From an uncultured bacterium (GTDB lineage: Bacteria > Planctomycetota > Phycisphaerae > Phycisphaerales > SM1A02): a DNA stretch of 45,683 bases. Where the stretch lies: positions 1 to 45,683 of the forward strand of contig CAITDI010000053.1 in the NCBI GenBank assembly GCA_903891095.1, read 5' to 3'. The translations under genes and the position numbers were made by a program. Below are positions 24,482-33,035 of this stretch, in pieces. A model generated the notes under the pieces. The model worked only from the letters and a program-made list of their open reading frames with translations, was not told the DNA's origin and made no database searches. Position 1 is the first letter of the stretch, and the number at the start of each line of letters is the position of its first letter.

Positions 24482-26538
24482 AGCTCCGGTCGCTGTCCAA
24501 GGTCCTCGTGTACCTCTGCCTCTTCGTGGTGGTGGCGGTCGCTTGGTGGGGCTTTGACCAGCGCTCGAGCCCGGGTCCGCTGCACGCATCGCACGCGAGC
24601 GTCGCGGCGCTGCAAGGCAACGCGGGCTGCGTCGCGTGCCACGAGGGCAGCGACTTCACCGCGGGAGTGTCGATGGCGGCGGCCTGCAACAAGTGCCACC
24701 TGCCAATCGCCGAGCAGATGGACAAGCGCCGCGGCATCCACGGCGTGCTCAAGCCCGAGACCGCGAACGACTGCACGCACTGCCACCACGAGCACATCGG
24801 CGACACGCTGGGGCTCGTGACCGTCGCCGCGTTCCAGCGTGCGGGCGTCGGTGCGCCCGAGCTGTTCGACCACGCGCAGGTCGGCGGGCTCAAGCTCACC
24901 GGCAAGCACGAGGAGCTGCAATGCATCGGCTGCCACGTGAACGCCAAGAACACTGCGCTTGCCGAGGGCCACAAGCGCTTCCTCGGGCTCACGCAGGACT
25001 GCACGGGCTGTCACAACGACGCACACAAGGGCGAGCTCGGACCGGACTGCGCCAAGTGCCACGGCCAGCTGCAGGCGTTCAAGGACGCGCCGCTGTTCGC
25101 GCACCCGAAGACCTTCCCGCTCGTCGACGGCCACTCGAAGCGCACGTGCAGCGAGTGCCACACCAACCCCGCCGACAACTTCAAGGGTCTCAAGCTCGAC
25201 TGCGCGTCGTGCCACATGGACGACTTCGACAAGACCACCAAGCCCGCGCACAAGCTCGCGGGCCTCGGCACCGACTGCGCGAAGTGCCACAGCGCGGCCA
25301 ACTGGACCACGACGACCTTTGTGCACGACGCGCGCTTTGCGCTCGAGGGCGCGCACAAGTCGACCGCCTGCGCGACCTGCCACACCGCGGGCGCGCCGCA
25401 GGAATCCGTGCTCGCGCACGGCAAGAACGCCAGCTGCGTCGTGTGCCACGCGTCGCCGCACGATGCGAAGCTCATCGAGGCCGCCGAGCATGTGCGCGGC
25501 GCGGCGAAGGACGCCTGCGTCGTCTGCCACCTCCCCACCGCGACCACCTGGCGCGCGGGCAGCGAGAAGATGACCGTCGCGCTGCACGCTGCGACCGGCT
25601 TCGCGCTCGTCAAGCCGCACGACAAGCAGAAGTGCTCGGAATGCCACGCAGGCCTCGGCCGCGAGCCCGTCGCCACCCGTCGCAGCACGGTCGAGTGGAA
25701 GAGCGATTTCCCGGGCCGCAAGCCCGACGCCTGCGAGGAATGCCACAAGGACCCGCACGCGGGACAGTTCGCCAAGTCCGCGACCGGCGGCGCCTGCCTC
25801 GCGTGCCACACGCGCGTCGTGTGGACGCCGACCAAGTTCGACGCGGCGATGCACGCGAAGTGCGCGTTCCCGATCGACGGCAGCCACCGCGCGGTCGCGT
25901 GCTCCGCGTGCCACAAGATCCCCGATGGGGTCGTCGGCGGCGTGCGGCAGTTCGTCGGCACCAAGTCCGCCTGCGTCTCGTGCCACGAGGACATCCACAA
26001 GGGATCGTTCGACCGCGAGGGCCTGCCCGCGAAGGTCAACGGCAAGTCCGACTGCGCGCGCTGCCATACGACGGCGTCGTTCAAGGAGATCACCTGGACG
26101 GCCGCCGAGCACCTGACCTGGACCGGCGAGGCGCTGACGGGCAAGCATGCCACGGCGTCGTGCAACGACTGCCACCGCCGCGAGCCGCCGGTCGGCCGAA
26201 AGCCGGTCGCGTTCAAGCCCGCGCCGCGCGAATGCGCCGCGTGCCACGAGGACGTGCACCTCGGCCAGTTCAATCCGCTGCAACCCGCCGGCGCGATCGC
26301 GGACTGCGCGCGCTGCCACAAGAGCAACGACTCGTTCGCCATCGTGGCCTTCGACCATCAGAAGGACTCTCGCTTCGCGCTCGACGACGACCACCGCAAG
26401 CTCGCGTGCATCGCGTGCCACAAGCGGTTCGACATCGAGGGTCGCGAGGTCATCCGCTACAAGCCACTGGGCGTGAAGTGCGCAGACTGCCACGACTCGC
26501 GCCCCGACATCCCGAAACCAGGAGGGTCATCGCCGTGA
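24478..26538 (+). CDS. 23-haem cytochrome c, periplasmic
   Basis: A 686-residue protein with an N-terminal hydrophobic segment (VLVYLCLFVVVAVAWWGF) that could act as a signal or as a membrane anchor. I count 23 CxxCH motifs (first CVACH, last CADCH), and many extra His residues that could be distal ligands. The motifs recur about every 25-30 residues, often in pairs such as GLGTDCAKCH, as in cytochrome c3/c7-like families. The start is GTG 24478, overlapping the previous stop by 4 bases. It sits between the membrane oxidoreductase and the barrel, so a periplasmic relay is the natural reading. Haem attachment is presumed to use the Ccs system encoded just downstream. Confidence 0.92.
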   Translation: MKLRSLSKVLVYLCLFVVVAVAWWGFDQRSSPGPLHASHASVAALQGNAGCVACHEGSDFTAGVSMAAACNKCHLPIAEQMDKRRGIHGVLKPETANDCTHCHHEHIGDTLGLVTVAAFQRAGVGAPELFDHAQVGGLKLTGKHEELQCIGCHVNAKNTALAEGHKRFLGLTQDCTGCHNDAHKGELGPDCAKCHGQLQAFKDAPLFAHPKTFPLVDGHSKRTCSECHTNPADNFKGLKLDCASCHMDDFDKTTKPAHKLAGLGTDCAKCHSAANWTTTTFVHDARFALEGAHKSTACATCHTAGAPQESVLAHGKNASCVVCHASPHDAKLIEAAEHVRGAAKDACVVCHLPTATTWRAGSEKMTVALHAATGFALVKPHDKQKCSECHAGLGREPVATRRSTVEWKSDFPGRKPDACEECHKDPHAGQFAKSATGGACLACHTRVVWTPTKFDAAMHAKCAFPIDGSHRAVACSACHKIPDGVVGGVRQFVGTKSACVSCHEDIHKGSFDREGLPAKVNGKSDCARCHTTASFKEITWTAAEHLTWTGEALTGKHATASCNDCHRREPPVGRKPVAFKPAPRECAACHEDVHLGQFNPLQPAGAIADCARCHKSNDSFAIVAFDHQKDSRFALDDDHRKLACIACHKRFDIEGREVIRYKPLGVKCADCHDSRPDIPKPGGSSP

Positions 26539-28181
26539 CACGGCTTCTGATCGTCTGCCTCACGCTGCTGTGGATCCACGGAATCGCAGCGGCACAGTCG
26601 GCCCTCGACGCGACTGTGGTGACGGTCTCCGGAAGAAGCGTATACATCAGCGCAGGCCGCGATGCAGGTGTCATCGCAGGCGCCCGCGTCGTGTTCCGTC
26701 TCCGGACGGGCGAAGTGGTGACCGCGACGATCGTCGATGTGTCGGCCACCAACGCGCGCGCCGAGCTTCCTGAAGAAGCGACGATGCCCGAGCCGCAGGA
26801 CAAGGCAGCGGTGGAAATCACCGATGTTCCGCCCGACGACTCCACCACGACAGGCACCAAGCCCGCAGCGCCGCGCCCCGTGCCTGCGCACCCGCTCTGG
26901 CAGCAGCCCGTCGGCGCGCGCGATCCGAACGCCCCGCTGCTCTCGCCCGCGTTCTCCGCGCGCCCGCAGGACCAGCCGACGACGATCAGGGGCCGCAGCT
27001 ACTCGACCATCCGCGTCATCCGCGACATGCGCAACGACAACGACTACCTGTACGCGCGCAGCGGACTTTGGCTCGAAGTCCGCAATCCGCTCGGCGACGG
27101 CGGACTGATCCGATTCCAGGGCGACGCGCAGTACCGCAGCACCAGCGGCCAGTGGACGAACTCAAACGAATCCGACACGCGCATCCAGCGCTTCAGCTAC
27201 GCGTGGGGCACCGACAAGAACGCGCCGTTCCGCGGCGAAGTCGGACGGTTCTTCTCGGTGTGGCTGCCTGAGCTCGGCATCATCGACGGCGCCGAAGGCG
27301 CGCTGCGGCTCGAGAACGGCCTCAGCATCGGCGCGGGCCTCGGCTACTACCCGAGCACGCCGCAGGGCCTGTACTCGAGCGATGCCTACGGCTTCCATGT
27401 CTTTGCCGACTACCAGCCCGACGACGCGAAGCACACGTTCGAGGCGACCGTCGGCTACCAGCAGACCTACTGGGACCACAACACCGACCGCTCGCTGGTC
27501 GTCGCGCGCGTCACCGCGAACCCCACCGAGGACATCCGCCTGTTCACCATGGCGATGGTCGACCTCTACGGCTCCGAGGACACGCTCAAGCAGAACTCGG
27601 CGGACCTCACGCAGCTGATCTCGCAGGCAAGTTTCCGCTTTACGCCGACGACCGGCGCGACGGCGTCGATCATCCACACCACCTGGCCCGAGCTGCAGCG
27701 CACCGACATGGCGATGCCGCCCGAGCTCGTGGCCGACGGCTACGTCGACCGCCTCTCGGGCACGTTCTGGACCAAGCTCGACGAGAACTGGCGCCTCAGC
27801 CTCCGCTCGCAGGTCTGGCGCGACCAGTCGCGCGAAGGCTACGGCGGCGAAGCAAGCCTCGACTGGACGCTCAACACCGAGACGCCGAGCTCGATCTACG
27901 GCGCGGTGTACTACGAGGATTCTGCCTACACCACCGGCACCGGCGTGCGCCTGCAGGCGCAGACGCAACTTGGAGCATTCCGCCTCTTCGCAGGATACGA
28001 CGGCTTCTACTACACCACGGACACGGTGACTCCCGGCGGCAACGACTACCTCCGTCACACCCTGCGCGCCGACGTGAGTTGGGGCGAAGGATCGTGGTAT
28101 TGGGACATCGACACCTCGTACACCTTCGGCGACGACGAGGAATCCATTAGCATCGGCGTGTCGCTGCAGCACAGGTTCTAA
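26535..28181 (+). CDS. Predicted outer-membrane beta-barrel protein (porin-like)
   Basis: A 548-residue exported protein: GTG start at 26535 overlapping the cytochrome stop, with AGGAGGG upstream, and a signal peptide (LLIVCLTLLWIHGIAAAQS). A small SH3-like beta domain lies at about 28-95 (ATVVTVSGRSVYISAGRDAG) and a Pro-rich linker to about 140. The rest is alternating aromatic beta strands (for example LYARSGLWLEVRN, FRLFAGYDGFYYTTDT) ending in phenylalanine (QHRF), the C-terminal signature of outer-membrane barrels. Sitting between two multiheme cytochromes, it resembles the porin of porin-cytochrome complexes, though I see no direct MtrB motif such as an N-terminal CxxC. Confidence 0.78.
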   Translation: MTRLLIVCLTLLWIHGIAAAQSALDATVVTVSGRSVYISAGRDAGVIAGARVVFRLRTGEVVTATIVDVSATNARAELPEEATMPEPQDKAAVEITDVPPDDSTTTGTKPAAPRPVPAHPLWQQPVGARDPNAPLLSPAFSARPQDQPTTIRGRSYSTIRVIRDMRNDNDYLYARSGLWLEVRNPLGDGGLIRFQGDAQYRSTSGQWTNSNESDTRIQRFSYAWGTDKNAPFRGEVGRFFSVWLPELGIIDGAEGALRLENGLSIGAGLGYYPSTPQGLYSSDAYGFHVFADYQPDDAKHTFEATVGYQQTYWDHNTDRSLVVARVTANPTEDIRLFTMAMVDLYGSEDTLKQNSADLTQLISQASFRFTPTTGATASIIHTTWPELQRTDMAMPPELVADGYVDRLSGTFWTKLDENWRLSLRSQVWRDQSREGYGGEASLDWTLNTETPSSIYGAVYYEDSAYTTGTGVRLQAQTQLGAFRLFAGYDGFYYTTDTVTPGGNDYLRHTLRADVSWGEGSWYWDIDTSYTFGDDEESISIGVSLQHRF

Positions 28182-28195
28182 GCGCGGAGCATCAC

Positions 28196-30112
28196 ATGAG
28201 ACAGTCTCACAAGATCATCCTCGCGTCGCTCGTGCTCGGCTGCGTCGTCGCCTGCGCGAACCTCGTTCCGCGCAAGGGCTGGAGCCCCGACCAGGGCCCC
28301 GTCGTACCGCACGACACCTTCCCCGCCGATTGCTCGCTCTGCCACGAGAGCGGCTCGTGGAACAAGATCAAGGCCGACTTCTCGTTCGACCATGAGAAGG
28401 AGACGGGCGTCAAGCTCAACGGCGCGCACGACACCGCGCAGTGCCTGCTGTGCCACAACGACCGAGGACCGGTCAAGCAGTTCGCCGAGAAGGGTTGCCG
28501 CGGCTGCCACGAGGACGTCCACCGCGGCCAGCTTGGCGCGCTGTGCCAGCAGTGCCACAACGAGGACACCTGGCGTCCGCTGCAGTCGATCGCGGAGCAT
28601 GCGCGCACGCGCTTCCCGCTGATCGGCGGTCACGCGGCCGTCGACTGCACCAGCTGCCACCCGAATGCGTCCGACGGCGTGTTTGTGAACGCGAGCATCG
28701 AGTGCGAGGCGTGCCACGCGAAGGACGTCACGCGTTCGCCCAGCGTCGATCACATCGCGCTCGGACTCACGCAGGGCTGCAACCGGTGCCATACGCCGGT
28801 GTCGTGGACTCCTGCTTCGTTCGTGCATCCTGCGAGCTTCCCGCTCACGGCGGGCCACGGCGGCGTCAACTGCAACTCGTGCCACACGACGCCGGGTGTG
28901 TTCACCGGCCTCTCGACCGACTGCGTGAGCTGCCACTTGCCCAACTTCCAGGCGACGACCAATCCGAACCACGTCGCGGCGGGCTTCTCGACCAACTGCA
29001 AGACGTGCCACAACACCGCGGGCTGGCAAGGCGCGAACTTCATCCACCCGGCGAGCTTCCCGCTCACCAACGGGCACTCGGCACAGGCTTGCAACGCGTG
29101 CCACACCACGCCTGGCGTGTACTCGGGTCTTTCGACGTCGTGCGTGAGCTGCCACCTGCCGCAGTACCAGGCGACGACCAACCCGAACCACGCGAGCGCG
29201 GGCTTCTCCACCGATTGCCAGACGTGCCATAGCACGGTGGCGTGGCCGAACGCGACGTTCAACCATCCCGCGAGCTTCCCGCTGAGCAACGGTCACTCGG
29301 GTCGCACGTGCGTGTCGTGCCACACGACGCCGGGCGTGTGGACGGGACTGTCGACGTCGTGCGTGAGTTGCCACTTGCCGCAGTACCAGGCGACGACGGC
29401 GCCCAACCACGCGGCGTCGGGCTTCTCGACGGACTGCACGACATGCCACACCACATCCACGTGGCTCGGGGCGTCGTTCAACCACCCCGCGACATTCCCG
29501 CTGAGCAACGGTCACGCGGGGCGAGCCTGCAACGCATGCCACACGACGCCTGGCGTGTACACAGGGTTGTCGACAACCTGCGTGAGCTGTCACTTGCCGG
29601 AGTATCAAGCGACCACCAACCCGAATCACGCCGCAGCGGGACTCTCGACGGACTGCAAGACATGCCACAACACCACGGCGTGGCCGGGCGCGAACTTCAA
29701 CCACCCGGCGAGCTTCCCGCTGACGCAGGCGCACGCAGGTCGAACATGCAGCCAGTGCCACACGACGCCCGGCGTGTACACGGGGCTCTCGACATCGTGC
29801 GTGAGCTGCCACTTGGCCAAGTACCAGGCGACGACGAACCCGAACCACACGGCCGCGGGATTCCCGACGTCCTGCCAGACCTGCCACACGCCGACGCTGT
29901 GGACCAACGGCACGTTCAACCACCCGTCGACGTTCCCGCTGACCAACGCGCACGCCGTGCCGCCGTGCAGCAGGTGTCACACGACGCCAAACGTGTTCAC
30001 GGGCCTCACGCCCACATGCCTCAACTGCCACCGCGATGACTTCCAGCGCGGGCACAACAGCCAAGGCAATTCCAACTGCAAGGCGTGCCACAACACGCGA
30101 ACTTGGAACTAA
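28196..30112 (+). CDS. 25-haem lipoprotein cytochrome c with six triheme repeats
   Basis: A 638-residue protein with a lipoprotein-type signal (IILASLVLGCVVAC; Cys16 or Cys20 as the lipid site) and 25 CxxCH motifs. The first seven lie in an irregular N-terminal part (to about residue 205). The rest form six tandem repeats of 73 residues (219 bp period, first repeat cysteine codon at 28871). Each has three CxxCH sites in the order CNSCHTTPGV, CVSCHLP, CKTCH, and the repeats share ATTNPNH and HPASFPLTNGH; the sixth is degenerate and ends the protein. It starts 15 bp after the barrel gene. A surface-exposed terminal cytochrome is the likely role. Confidence 0.92.
   Translation: MRQSHKIILASLVLGCVVACANLVPRKGWSPDQGPVVPHDTFPADCSLCHESGSWNKIKADFSFDHEKETGVKLNGAHDTAQCLLCHNDRGPVKQFAEKGCRGCHEDVHRGQLGALCQQCHNEDTWRPLQSIAEHARTRFPLIGGHAAVDCTSCHPNASDGVFVNASIECEACHAKDVTRSPSVDHIALGLTQGCNRCHTPVSWTPASFVHPASFPLTAGHGGVNCNSCHTTPGVFTGLSTDCVSCHLPNFQATTNPNHVAAGFSTNCKTCHNTAGWQGANFIHPASFPLTNGHSAQACNACHTTPGVYSGLSTSCVSCHLPQYQATTNPNHASAGFSTDCQTCHSTVAWPNATFNHPASFPLSNGHSGRTCVSCHTTPGVWTGLSTSCVSCHLPQYQATTAPNHAASGFSTDCTTCHTTSTWLGASFNHPATFPLSNGHAGRACNACHTTPGVYTGLSTTCVSCHLPEYQATTNPNHAAAGLSTDCKTCHNTTAWPGANFNHPASFPLTQAHAGRTCSQCHTTPGVYTGLSTSCVSCHLAKYQATTNPNHTAAGFPTSCQTCHTPTLWTNGTFNHPSTFPLTNAHAVPPCSRCHTTPNVFTGLTPTCLNCHRDDFQRGHNSQGNSNCKACHNTRTWN
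28871..30090 (+). repeat. Six 219-bp coding repeats (triheme modules)
   Basis: Repeat starts fall at about 28871, 29090, 29309, 29528, 29747 and 29966, an exact 219-bp period at protein level (73 residues). Nucleotide identity between central copies is visibly high. The array suggests recent tandem duplication. Confidence 0.88.
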
Positions 30113-30147
30113 CCGCGGCGGGACGCTGCTCTAGGCTGTTGCGCGGT

Positions 30148-31854
30148 TCAGCTGGCCGCCGCAAGGCTGCGCCAACGCGCCGTCGGAACCAGCGCGCAGG
30201 CGACCAGCGCGAGCTGCACCAGGCAGAACGTGACCAGCGCGAACACCGCCGAGTCCATGAACCCGTACGAGTGCAGTCCGACGCCAAGCATGTTGGTGCC
30301 GAACCACGACCACGAGGTGACGATGTTGCCGGCGATCGCGAGCGCCGCGACGCCGCGGTCGCGGATCATGCCGCCCCAGCGCGCGTGAAGGATCAGCAGG
30401 TTCCAGACGACGATCAGCGCCGCGCCGTTTTCCTTGGGATCCCAGCCCCAGAAGCGGCCCCACGACTGGTCGGCCCAGATGCCGCCGAGCACCGTGCCGA
30501 CGAAGCTCGCGAACGCCGCGAAGCAGATCACGCCGTAGACCATCTTGGGCAGCGCCTTCATGGCCTCGCCGCGGAGCAGCTTGGTGAACACCCCGCCGAC
30601 GACGTAGAAGACCGCGATGAAGCCCGCGAGGTACGTCGCCGAGTAGCCGATCGTGACCACGACGACGTGCGTCGCGAGCCAGAAGTTCGAGTCGAGGACG
30701 GCCTGCATCATCTCCATCGTGTCGCCCGACGCCGACAGGTTGTGCGCCACGACGAGCGTCGCGAAACCGATCAGCGACGCGGCCATCGACAGCACGCCGA
30801 TGCGAGAGAACCACTCGCCGACCAGGGCGAGCGGAACGCACGCCCAGCCGATGAACACCGCGGAGCTGTAGAGGTTGGTGACCGGCGGACGGCCCTGCAG
30901 GTAGATGCGCGAGGCGAGGCCAAACGTCTGGATCGCGAACGCGACCGCGATCAGCACGAGCGCGCTGCGGAGCAGGCTCGGCTTCCAGCGGTCGGGCGAC
31001 ATCGGCGACACGAGCATCGCCACGCAGCCGAGGAGGAACGCCACGAGATACAGGATCGATGCGTTGTAGAACGGCTCGCAGCGGCTCATCACGACTTCGA
31101 ACGCGCTGGCAGCGCCGGCGCTCGGAAGCTTCGCGTCGAGCACCGCGTGGTACTCCGCCACGCGACGCGTGCAATCGGCGGCGTCGCCCAAGGCGTAGCT
31201 CGCGAGAATCCCGCGCAGCGCGAGCGCCGACTCGGTGTCGAGCGGCTTCGCGTGCGGATCGGTGCCGAGCAGCGGCGCCCACTCCTCGCCCGCGGCGAGC
31301 GGCGCGACGGTGTACGGCTCGCGCAGGTTCTGGACCTGCACGTATTCAGACAGCTTGCCGTAGAGATCGGTGATCTGCTTCTGGAAGGGATCCTGCTTCT
31401 TGCGCGAGATCTCGGAGGCGAGCTGCGCCTGACGGAAGATCTCCTCGAGCTTGGGCGCGATCTCGCTCCAGCTAAAGCGCGTGCGCGTCGCATCGGTCAG
31501 CGCGAGCAGCGAGCGGACATCGGGGTGGTCGATGCGGAAGACGCGGCGCTCGGCCGCGGCCTCGGGCTTGGTCCAAAGCTCGAGCAGCCATTCGATCGCG
31601 GGACGGCTGCCGCCGTCGCCCTCGTAGGTCTGCTTGCCGCTCATGCGCAGCAGCTCGTTGCGTGCGTAGGTGTCGAGCGGCTTGGTGCGGCCGCCGGCGG
31701 AAACGGGAATGCGCGCGAGGCCCTCGAGCGGCATCGCTCCTGAGCTGCCTCCACCGAGATCACCCGCGCCAATGCCGCGCGCGAAGATCGAGACGACGAA
31801 CGCCACCACGCAGATCAGGACGATCGCGGGAAACCAACGCGGGAGATTCTTCAC
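30148..31854 (-). CDS. ccsA: Cytochrome c biogenesis protein CcsA/ResC-like
   Basis: A 568-residue membrane protein of system II cytochrome c maturation. The C-terminal half carries the haem-handling WWD domain (WGRFWGWDPKENGAAL, from residue 465) with many membrane helices and His residues in helices and loops (VAHNLSASG, ATHVVVV, ILHARWGG, GLHSYGF). An N-terminal helix and a soluble periplasmic insert of about 200 residues (30-260) precede the core, longer than simple CcsA. The GTG start at 31854 overlaps the ResB stop as GTGA. It lies convergent to the multiheme cytochromes, 35 bp from the last one. ResB and CcsA together form the haem lyase. Confidence 0.92.
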   Translation of the reverse strand: MKNLPRWFPAIVLICVVAFVVSIFARGIGAGDLGGGSSGAMPLEGLARIPVSAGGRTKPLDTYARNELLRMSGKQTYEGDGGSRPAIEWLLELWTKPEAAAERRVFRIDHPDVRSLLALTDATRTRFSWSEIAPKLEEIFRQAQLASEISRKKQDPFQKQITDLYGKLSEYVQVQNLREPYTVAPLAAGEEWAPLLGTDPHAKPLDTESALALRGILASYALGDAADCTRRVAEYHAVLDAKLPSAGAASAFEVVMSRCEPFYNASILYLVAFLLGCVAMLVSPMSPDRWKPSLLRSALVLIAVAFAIQTFGLASRIYLQGRPPVTNLYSSAVFIGWACVPLALVGEWFSRIGVLSMAASLIGFATLVVAHNLSASGDTMEMMQAVLDSNFWLATHVVVVTIGYSATYLAGFIAVFYVVGGVFTKLLRGEAMKALPKMVYGVICFAAFASFVGTVLGGIWADQSWGRFWGWDPKENGAALIVVWNLLILHARWGGMIRDRGVAALAIAGNIVTSWSWFGTNMLGVGLHSYGFMDSAVFALVTFCLVQLALVACALVPTARWRSLAAAS

Positions 31855-33035
31855 GAGACCTTCCTCCGCACCGAGCTGATGAGCCGTGAGCCGAAGTGGA
31901 CGAGGAGACCGAGCGCGACCAGCGCGCACGAGACATACGGGAGCAGCCAGCCGGGATTGCGCACGACCTGCAGCACGGTGCCGCTGTCATCGGGCGCGAA
32001 CGACGCCTGGTAGAACGTCTCGCCCGCGTAGCGCAGCGGGTTGTTCATCGAGATCAGCACCTCGCGGTCGACGCGCTCCGACGGATCGGTCAGCCGCACG
32101 AGGCTCGAGAAGTTGCGCGCCGTCTCGGTGCCGACGAAGCGGTCGTGCTTGAAGTCGATCAGCTTGACGGTGTACGGGCGGTAGCCGCGCTCGAAGCGCA
32201 GCGCGATCTCGTAGCGCTTGCCGCCGACATCGACCGTCTGCGGCACGTTGATCCGCGGCGTGACGAGGTAGGTTCCGAGCGACGCGTCGCCGCGCTTGAG
32301 CTCGACGTATGCAGCGGGAATGTCGATGTCCGCGCCGTCGACGCCAGTCGCGACCGCGACGGGCGCCGCAGCGACCTGCGTGCCGACGCCTGCCGTCGCC
32401 TTGGCGAGCTGGCCCTTCGAGGCCTGCATCGGTCCGAGCATGCGCGAGTTGGGCATCCACTCGACCACGCGCACCGAGAACGGCAGCATGCCGTTGGTGA
32501 TCGCATCGCCACCCGCCTGGCCGAGCATGCGCGCAGGCACGACGACGACGAGGTCATCGCCAGGATCCGACGTGTCGATCACCGCGAGCTCGCAGCTGCG
32601 CGTGTCCTCGATGTAGTTGGCCGACTCGCCCTCGGCGATCGTCATGTTGCCTTCCTTGGCGAAGGCGCCGGTGACGAACTCGCCGACGAGCAGCAGCAGC
32701 ACGCCCGCGTGCGTCGCGATCATGCCGGCGCGCTTCCACGAAAGCGTGAAGCGCACGGCGTGCGCGGCGAGGAGGTTCACGAACAGCAGCACGCCCAGCG
32801 TGAGTCCGCCCGGGAACGGGAACACGCCGGGGATCCGCACGATCTTGGTGGGCACGAAGAGCTGGAACGGGATCGCCACGTACAGCGAGCGGAAGTAGCG
32901 CTCGACGACCATCCACACGCCCTGCTCGGTCTGCGCGAGCGTGCCCGCGAGGATGAGCACCATCGAAAGCGCGAGCAGCACGACGGTGAGCCGCAGCGAC
33001 GAGAGGCTCTTGAGAATCGAGTTGAGCTTGTTCAT
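31851..33035 (-). CDS. resB: ResB/Ccs1-like cytochrome c biogenesis protein
   Basis: A 394-residue membrane protein. Three N-terminal helices (LTVVLLALSMVLILAGTLAQ; LTLGVLLFVNLLAAHAVRFT; IATHAGVLLLLVGEFV), a large extracytoplasmic beta domain and a C-terminal helix (LPYVSCALVALGLLVHFGSR) match ResB. Histidines in LAAHAV, ATHAG and LVHFG are candidate haem ligands. ResB and CcsA form the system II synthetase that moves haem outward and attaches it to CxxCH. Both ends overlap neighbours by 4 bases, so the three genes are one operon. Confidence 0.85.
   Translation of the reverse strand: MNKLNSILKSLSSLRLTVVLLALSMVLILAGTLAQTEQGVWMVVERYFRSLYVAIPFQLFVPTKIVRIPGVFPFPGGLTLGVLLFVNLLAAHAVRFTLSWKRAGMIATHAGVLLLLVGEFVTGAFAKEGNMTIAEGESANYIEDTRSCELAVIDTSDPGDDLVVVVPARMLGQAGGDAITNGMLPFSVRVVEWMPNSRMLGPMQASKGQLAKATAGVGTQVAAAPVAVATGVDGADIDIPAAYVELKRGDASLGTYLVTPRINVPQTVDVGGKRYEIALRFERGYRPYTVKLIDFKHDRFVGTETARNFSSLVRLTDPSERVDREVLISMNNPLRYAGETFYQASFAPDDSGTVLQVVRNPGWLLPYVSCALVALGLLVHFGSRLISSVRRKVS

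Noticed and set aside
24295-26493. Long minus-strand frame over the 23-haem cytochrome
   Set aside because: Antisense to regularly spaced CxxCH codons; no family features.
30111-30148. Hairpin aaccgcg / cgcggtt between the convergent 25-haem and ccsA genes
   Set aside because: A 7 bp stem with a 24-base loop and no U tract; too weak to call a terminator.
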